Below are positions 59,508-64,000 of a DNA stretch of 64,000 nucleotides, piece by piece (position 1 is the first letter of the stretch; every line of letters starts with the position of its first letter). The notes under the pieces are model-generated. The model was not told the origin of the DNA. It was given only the letters and a program-made list of their open reading frames with translations, and did no database searches. Source of the stretch: Microbacterium sp. H1-D42 (GTDB taxonomy: Bacteria; Actinomycetota; Actinomycetes; Actinomycetales; Microbacteriaceae); contig NZ_CP093342.1 of assembly GCF_022637555.1 (NCBI RefSeq), positions 744,001 through 808,000 on the forward strand, given 5' to 3'. The position numbers and the translations under genes are program-made.

Positions 59508-60095
59508 ATGACGGTGCGCACACCCGACCCCGACCCCGACGGCGACGACTTCGCCTTCGATGGCGCGCCAGGCGACACGAACCCCGGGTGGCTCAGCGAC
59601 ATCGAGCTCGAAGAGGCCAGGCGCCGCCTGCCGATGCTCTACGTCGAGGCGATCCCGGTGCGCACCGACGGCTCAGGGCAGGTCACCTCGATCGGGGCGC
59701 TGCTGCGGTCGACGCCCCTGGGCGAGATGACGCGCACGATCGTGTCCGGCCGCGTGCGCTACGGCGAGAGCATCCGCGATGCGCTCTTCCGGCACATCGA
59801 GAACGACCTGGGCCCGATGGCGTTTCCGCAGCTGCCGCCGTCGCCCGATCCGTTCACGGTCGCCGAGTACTTCCCCATTCCCGGGGTCAGCGCGTATCAC
59901 GACGACCGGCAGCACGCGGTGTCGCTGGCGTTCGTCGTGCCGGTGACGGGCACCTGCGAACCGCGACAGGACGCCCTCGAGGTCACCTGGTTCTCGCCGG
60001 AGGAGGCGGCATCCGACGCGCTTTCCGCCGAGATGGAGGGTGGCCGCGGCACTCTGCTCCGGCACGCCCTCGCGCACCTCGGCCTGCTGCGCTGA
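59508..60095 (+). CDS. NUDIX-family protein, DUF4916 type
   Basis: 195 residues: NPGWLSDIELEEARRRLPMLYVEAIPV, then the NUDIX fold with a degenerate box (GESIRDALFRHIENDLG), where the usual REUXEE glutamates are partly lost, and TVAEYFPIP. The pattern matches DUF4916. Hydrolysis of nucleoside-diphosphate-linked substrates is uncertain because of the changed box. Confidence 0.85.
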   Translation: MTVRTPDPDPDGDDFAFDGAPGDTNPGWLSDIELEEARRRLPMLYVEAIPVRTDGSGQVTSIGALLRSTPLGEMTRTIVSGRVRYGESIRDALFRHIENDLGPMAFPQLPPSPDPFTVAEYFPIPGVSAYHDDRQHAVSLAFVVPVTGTCEPRQDALEVTWFSPEEAASDALSAEMEGGRGTLLRHALAHLGLLR

Positions 60096-60138
60096 TTCCG
60101 CCGCCCGCGGTGTCGGTGAGGTTTCGACATCCGAGGAT

Positions 60139-60144
60139 TAGGCT
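60139..60144 (+). promoter_or_regulatory. -10 box of the M3 peptidase gene, leaderless
   Basis: TAGGCT with 7 bases to the GTG at 60152; no Shine-Dalgarno. Confidence 0.5.
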
Positions 60145-60151
60145 CGATCGG

Positions 60152-62065
60152 GTGACTGAACCCATCGTCTTCCCCACCGATTCCGCCGACTGGCTCGCCT
60201 TCGCAGGCAGCCGCACCGATGAGCGCCTCGCGCGCGTCGACGAGGTCGTCGCCCGACTCAAGGACGGCTCCGAGCGATCGACGCTCGAGGTGCTCGCGCT
60301 GTGGAACGACCTGCAGATCGACCTGCGTCGCGCACACAGCGAGGCCGAGGTGCTTGCCGAGGTGCACCCCGACCGCGAGGTGCGAGAGGCAGCCGAATCG
60401 CGCACGGCAGCGGCGCAGGCGAAGGATACCGAGGTGATGTCGGATGCTGACCTCGCAGCGATCTTCGCCGCCACCTCCGCCGCCGGGCTCGACGTCGACG
60501 CCGCGCGTCTGCGGGAGCACCTGCTGCGCGACTTCCGCCGCGGCGGGGCGGATCGGGATGAGGCGACCCGCGATCAGCTGCGCGCGTTCGCGGCCAGGGA
60601 GACCGAGCTCGGCGTGACGTTCGCCCGCAACATCCGCGAGGGCCGCCGCGAGGTGCGCGTGGAGCCGGCGAAGCTCGCCGGTCTTCCCGAGGACTTCCTT
60701 GCCGGTCTACCGATCGGCGATGACGGACTCGTCGCGATCTCGACAGACAACCTCGACGTCATGGCCGTGATGAACTACGCCAGCGACCGCGAGACCCGCA
60801 TCGCCCTGCGCCGTGCCCGCGCCGACATGGCCTGGCCGGAGAACGACGGCGTGCTCGCGGAGCTGCTCGATGTGCGCCAGCAGCACGCAGAGCTGCTCGG
60901 CTACGCCAGCTGGGCCGACTACGAGACCGAGGATCGCATGGCGGGCTCGGCCGCGCGCGTGGCGTCCTTCCTCGAAGAGGTCGATGGGGCGTCGAAGGGC
61001 GCATCCGACGCCGAGTACGAGATCCTGCTCGCCCGCCTGCGCGAGGACGAGCCCGACGCCGAATCCGTCACCAGTGCCGACAACCTCTACCTGCTCACGA
61101 AGCTGCATGAGGAGCGCTTCGCGGTGGATGCCCAGGAGGTGCGCCGCTATCTCGACTTCTCACGTGTGCTGGAGGGGCTGCTCGGGGTCACCGGGCGGCT
61201 GTTCGACATCCAGTACGTCCCGGTGCACGTCGCGACCTGGCACGAGGAGGTGCGCTCCTACGACGTCGTGCGCGGCGGAGCGCGCATCGGCCGCATCCAC
61301 CTCGATCTGCACCCGCGCGAGGGCAAGTTCAACCACGCCGCGTGCTTCCCGCTCGCACCGGGCGTGCGGGGCAAGGTCGTTCCGGAGGCCGGGCTGGTGT
61401 GCAACTTCCCGCGCGGGCTGATGGAGCACCGCGAGGTGCAGACCTTCTTCCACGAGTTCGGACACCTCGTGCACGACATCCTCGGCGGTGACCAGGAGTG
61501 GGCGCCGTTCTCCGGCGTCGCGACCGAGTGGGACTTCGTCGAGGCACCCAGCCAGATGCTCGAGGAGTGGACGTGGGATGCCGACGTGCTGGCATCCTTC
61601 GCGACCGACGAGTCCGGTGCGCCGATCCCCGCCGAGCTGGTGGAGCGGATGCGCGAGGCGGATGCCTTCGGGCGCGCGCTGCTGGTGCGGACGCAGCTCG
61701 GGCACGCACGTGTCTCGTACCACCTGCACATGGACCGGCCGGCCGACCTTGCCGCCGCGACCGACCACTGGTACGCGGTCTCCAGCCCTCTCGGCGCCAT
61801 CGAGGGCACGCACTCGTACGCGGCCTTCGGCCACCTCACCGGGTACGGCTCGTGCTACTACACCTACCAGTGGAGCCTCGTGATCGCCCGCGACCTGCTC
61901 ACCGGCTTCGCAGGGCTGATGGATGCAGAATCCGCGGCCCGCTACCGCCGCGAGATCCTCGAGCCCGGCGGACGCCGCGATGCGGCCGACCTGGTTGAGG
62001 CGTTCCTCGGGCGTCCGTTCACGGTCGCCGCGTACCGCGACTGGATGGGTTCGCCGACCTCCTGA
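60152..62065 (+). CDS. M3-family oligopeptidase/peptidyl-dipeptidase
   Basis: 637 residues from the GTG at 60152; a much longer in-frame opening upstream is a shadow of the NUDIX gene and others. The zinc site HEFGH is at residues 434-438 (TFFHEFGHLVHD), with the third ligand in the following VEAPSQMLEEW. M3 enzymes (thimet/Dcp type) cut short peptides in the cytosol. No signal peptide. Single gene with a leaderless promoter. Confidence 0.92.
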   Translation: MTEPIVFPTDSADWLAFAGSRTDERLARVDEVVARLKDGSERSTLEVLALWNDLQIDLRRAHSEAEVLAEVHPDREVREAAESRTAAAQAKDTEVMSDADLAAIFAATSAAGLDVDAARLREHLLRDFRRGGADRDEATRDQLRAFAARETELGVTFARNIREGRREVRVEPAKLAGLPEDFLAGLPIGDDGLVAISTDNLDVMAVMNYASDRETRIALRRARADMAWPENDGVLAELLDVRQQHAELLGYASWADYETEDRMAGSAARVASFLEEVDGASKGASDAEYEILLARLREDEPDAESVTSADNLYLLTKLHEERFAVDAQEVRRYLDFSRVLEGLLGVTGRLFDIQYVPVHVATWHEEVRSYDVVRGGARIGRIHLDLHPREGKFNHAACFPLAPGVRGKVVPEAGLVCNFPRGLMEHREVQTFFHEFGHLVHDILGGDQEWAPFSGVATEWDFVEAPSQMLEEWTWDADVLASFATDESGAPIPAELVERMREADAFGRALLVRTQLGHARVSYHLHMDRPADLAAATDHWYAVSSPLGAIEGTHSYAAFGHLTGYGSCYYTYQWSLVIARDLLTGFAGLMDAESAARYRREILEPGGRRDAADLVEAFLGRPFTVAAYRDWMGSPTS

Positions 62066-62102
62066 GCCCGGCCATCTGCGTCGCCGCCCCTGCTGAACGT
62101 CC

Positions 62103-62138
62103 TCGCCCCTGCTGAGTTGCGCAACTCAGCAGGGGCGA
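62103..62138. repeat. Perfect 36-bp palindrome
   Basis: TCGCCCCTGCTGAGTTGC followed by its exact reverse complement, with no spacer. A CGCCCCTGCTGAA half-copy lies 15 bases before it and a CAGGGGCGA half-copy after it. Between the convergent M3 and aldolase genes. It could be a terminator, a REP-like element or a protein site. Confidence 0.85.
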
Positions 62139-62182
62139 AGGCGACAGGCAGGGGCGAGGGCGAGCGGCCAGACGGGCGCGGG

Positions 62183-63265
62183 TCAGCGCGTCGTCAGGCG
62201 GGAGAGCTCGGCGACGAAGGCGTCGACGTCCGACTCATGCGTGTCGAAGCTGCACATCCAGCGCACCTCGTTGCGCGACGCGTCCCAGTCGTAGAACCGG
62301 AAGGACTCGCGCAGCTGGTCGGCGATGCCGTCCGGCAGCACGGCGAACACGCCGTTGGACTGGGTCGGCTGTGCGAACGAGACTCCGCGGATCGAGCCGT
62401 CGGCAAGTCCCGCTTCGACCGAGGCGCGCAGCCGCGCGGCCATGGCATTGGAGTGCTGGGCGTTGCGCAGCCACAGGTCGCCCTCCAGCAGCGCGATCAG
62501 CTGCGCCGACACGAAGCGCATCTTCGACGCCAGCTGCATGTTGAGCTTGCGACCGAAGAGCAGCCCGTCGGCAGCATCCGGATTCAGCACGACGACGGCT
62601 TCGCCGAGCATCGCACCGTTCTTCGTGCCGCCGAAGCTCAGCACATCCACGCCGACGTCGCGCGTGAACGCGCGCAGCGGCAGGTCGAGCGCGGCGGCCG
62701 CGTTCGAGATCCGCGCGCCGTCGAGGTGCAGCTTCATGCCGCGCTCGTGCGCATGGTCGGCGAGAGCGCGGATCTCGTCGGCCGTGTACAGCGTGCCGAG
62801 TTCGGTCGACTGCGTGATCGAGACCACCAGCGGCTGCGCGCGGTGCTCATCGCCCCAGCCCCACGCCTCGCGGTCGACCAGCTCGGGGGTGAGCTTGCCG
62901 TCGGCGGTGGGCACCGTCAGCAGCTTGATGCCGCCGACGCGCTCGGGGGCGCCGCCCTCGTCGACGTTGATGTGGGCGGTGGACGCTGAGATCACCGCGC
63001 CCCACCGGGGGAGCATCGACTGCAGGCCGACGACGTTCGCGCCGGTGCCGTTGAACACCGGGAACGCCGCGGCGCCCTCGCCGAAGTGCTGCTGGAAGAC
63101 CTCCTGCAGACGCTGCGTGTACTGGTCCTCGCCGTAGGCCACCTGGTGCCCGCCGTTCGCGGCGGCGATGGCCGCGAGCACCTCGGGGTGGATGCCGGAG
63201 TAGTTGTCGGATGCGAAGCCGCGCACGTTCGTGTCGTGCAGCGGGGCGTCATGCAGAATGCTCAC
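62183..63265 (-). CDS. Threonine aldolase-type PLP lyase
   Basis: 360 residues from a GTG with a leaderless TAGGCT box. Fold-type I PLP enzyme of the beta-eliminating lyase family: SDNYSGIHPEVLAAIAAANGG at the start, HLDGARISNAAAAL, and the PLP lysine in VLSFGGTKNGAM. Low-specificity L-threonine aldolase (threonine to glycine and acetaldehyde) is the likely role. Confidence 0.9.
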   Translation of the reverse strand: MSILHDAPLHDTNVRGFASDNYSGIHPEVLAAIAAANGGHQVAYGEDQYTQRLQEVFQQHFGEGAAAFPVFNGTGANVVGLQSMLPRWGAVISASTAHINVDEGGAPERVGGIKLLTVPTADGKLTPELVDREAWGWGDEHRAQPLVVSITQSTELGTLYTADEIRALADHAHERGMKLHLDGARISNAAAALDLPLRAFTRDVGVDVLSFGGTKNGAMLGEAVVVLNPDAADGLLFGRKLNMQLASKMRFVSAQLIALLEGDLWLRNAQHSNAMAARLRASVEAGLADGSIRGVSFAQPTQSNGVFAVLPDGIADQLRESFRFYDWDASRNEVRWMCSFDTHESDVDAFVAELSRLTTR

Positions 63266-63271
63266 TGCACC

Positions 63272-63277
63272 AGCCTA
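63272..63277 (-). promoter_or_regulatory. -10 box of the aldolase gene, leaderless
   Basis: TAGGCT on the minus strand with 6 bases to the GTG at 63265. Confidence 0.5.
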
Positions 63278-63325
63278 CGACCGGGCAGACGCGAACTCTC
63301 CCTATCCAATGTCGGATGCCCGAAC

Positions 63326-63331
63326 TACTCT
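63326..63331 (+). promoter_or_regulatory. -10 box of the MFS gene, leaderless
   Basis: TACTCT with 6 bases to the GTG at 63338. Confidence 0.45.
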
Positions 63332-63337
63332 CGTACC

Positions 63338-64000
63338 GTGATCGAGACCGCAGCGCGGCGGGCGTTCGCGAACGTCCTCATCAACACGCTCATCGCCAAT
63401 GTGACGACGAGCTTCTTGTGGTTCGCGCTGACGTTCTGGGTGTACATCGAGACGCAGTCGGTGTTGGCCACCGGCATCATCGGCGGCGCATACATGCTGT
63501 TCATCGCGTTCTTCTCGATGATCTTCGGCACGCTCGTCGACCGGCACCGCAAACAGTCCGTGATGCTGCTGTCGAGTGTGGTGTCGGCGGTCGCGTTCGC
63601 GGTCGCCGGGATGCTGTATCTGATGCATCCGGAATCCGAGCTGCTGAACCTCGGCGGCCCCTGGTTCTGGTTGTTCTCGGCGGTGATCCTGCTCGGCGGG
63701 GTGATCGAGCAGCTGCGCAACATCGCGCTGTCGACGACCGTGACCCTGCTGATCCCCGAGGAGCGCAGGGCGAACGCGAACGGCCTGGTGGGCACGGTGC
63801 AGGGCATCGCCTTCCTCATCACCAGCGTGTTCTCGGGCCTGTCGATCGGGTTCCTCGGGATGGGGTGGACGCTCATCATCGCGATCGCGGCGATGGGGCT
63901 GACCTTCGTGCACCTGCTGTTCGTGCGCATCCCGGAGAGCGAGCCGGAACGAGATCCGGATGCGCCGGGAGCCTTCGACTTCCGAGGCAGCGTCGCGGCG
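63338..64000 (+). CDS. MFS transporter, partial (3' end outside window)
   Basis: 221 codons, open to the window edge. Six hydrophobic segments in the first half of an MFS fold: ANVTTSFLWFALTFWVYIE, FIAFFSMIFGTLVDRHRKQS (the MFS loop 2-3 motif), NLVGT-like ANGLVGTVQGIAFL. The Drug:H+/MFS_3 branch fits. Substrate unknown. The second half lies beyond base 64000. Confidence 0.88.
   Translation, partial: MIETAARRAFANVLINTLIANVTTSFLWFALTFWVYIETQSVLATGIIGGAYMLFIAFFSMIFGTLVDRHRKQSVMLLSSVVSAVAFAVAGMLYLMHPESELLNLGGPWFWLFSAVILLGGVIEQLRNIALSTTVTLLIPEERRANANGLVGTVQGIAFLITSVFSGLSIGFLGMGWTLIIAIAAMGLTFVHLLFVRIPESEPERDPDAPGAFDFRGSVAA

Noticed and set aside
58883-60151. Long N-terminal extension in frame with the M3 peptidase
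   Set aside because: It crosses the carboxylesterase and NUDIX genes. The GTG at 60152 follows a good -10 box and gives normal family length.
62103-62138. Phage attachment site or replication origin
   Set aside because: No integrase, phage gene, tRNA or dif-like neighbour; the position between convergent gene ends favours a terminator or REP-like element.
1-64000. tRNA, rRNA, CRISPR array, insertion sequence or integrase
   Set aside because: I looked for tRNA T-loop cores, spaced repeats and transposase motifs and saw none. A covariance-model scan could still find a small RNA.

Overview
The window is GC-rich with NNC/NNG codon preference and dense, short-gapped genes. Several families typical of Microbacteriaceae are present: a DUF222-HNH endonuclease, a DUF6157 protein, a DUF4916 NUDIX protein, a paired YidC/Oxa1 paralogue with a DUF6412-like partner, and a Rho-N/DUF7218 small protein. 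Many genes start 6-7 bases after a TANNNT box with no Shine-Dalgarno, which is an actinobacterial trait. The best guess is a Microbacterium or close relative chromosome. I see no rRNA, tRNA, CRISPR array, insertion sequence, integrase or phage gene, so this looks like core plus soft-accessory chromosome.

Layout. 0-8.8 kb: TetR with a divergent MBL hydrolase, isochorismatase with an NCS1 permease, an ArsR divergent from a 22-residue six-cysteine peptide, M18 aminopeptidase, CPBP protease, EamA transporter, DUF222-HNH protein. 8.8-16.3 kb: a complete phosphonate operon (GntR/UTRA repressor divergent from phnD-phnC-phnE(fused)-FAD oxidoreductase-phosphonatase-like hydrolase-alcohol dehydrogenase). 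16.3-18.2 kb: second YidC/Oxa1, DUF6412-like protein, NAD(P)-binding reductase. 18.2-28.1 kb: a stress-type island with two paralogous FHA-like proteins, a CBS protein, a divergent pair of small paralogues, an SDR of the general-stress type, topoisomerase IB, CorA, Dps, a Rho-N protein, a 55-residue membrane peptide and a flavodoxin-like protein. Six starts in this island share an upstream CTGTCAACCCCCT-like element, always in the same orientation and 65-93 bases from the start codon.

28.1-34.7 kb: Kef-type antiporter, GATase, a ClpC-like unfoldase with an HspR-type (HAIR) operator, a LysR substrate domain lacking its DNA-binding half, and a SufR-like regulator. 34.8-38.9 kb: two divergent PspC-domain units (membrane proteins on one side, histidine kinase plus LuxR response regulator on the other), probably an envelope-stress switch. 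38.9-45.1 kb: small membrane protein, hexapeptide-repeat protein, LuxR-type regulator, large secreted M9 collagenase, Nei2-type glycosylase, EI24 protein. 45.2-56.5 kb: Lhr helicase, DUF6157, nucleotidyltransferase, ECF sigma factor and partner, GAP-family protein, HerA-like ATPase, SulP transporter, PLDc_N peptide. 56.5-64 kb: ABC-F ATPase with a long leader, small glycine-rich membrane protein, carboxylesterase, NUDIX protein, M3 peptidase, threonine aldolase, and an MFS transporter cut off by the window end.

The most unusual items are the ArsR/cysteine-peptide pair sharing one symmetrical operator, the shared promoter element of the stress island, the HAIR site on the Clp gene, and structured repeats between convergent genes, including a perfect 36-bp palindrome. 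No gap exceeds 300 bases; the largest (58212-58496, 43209-43454, 27099-27314) are described as features or in findings.
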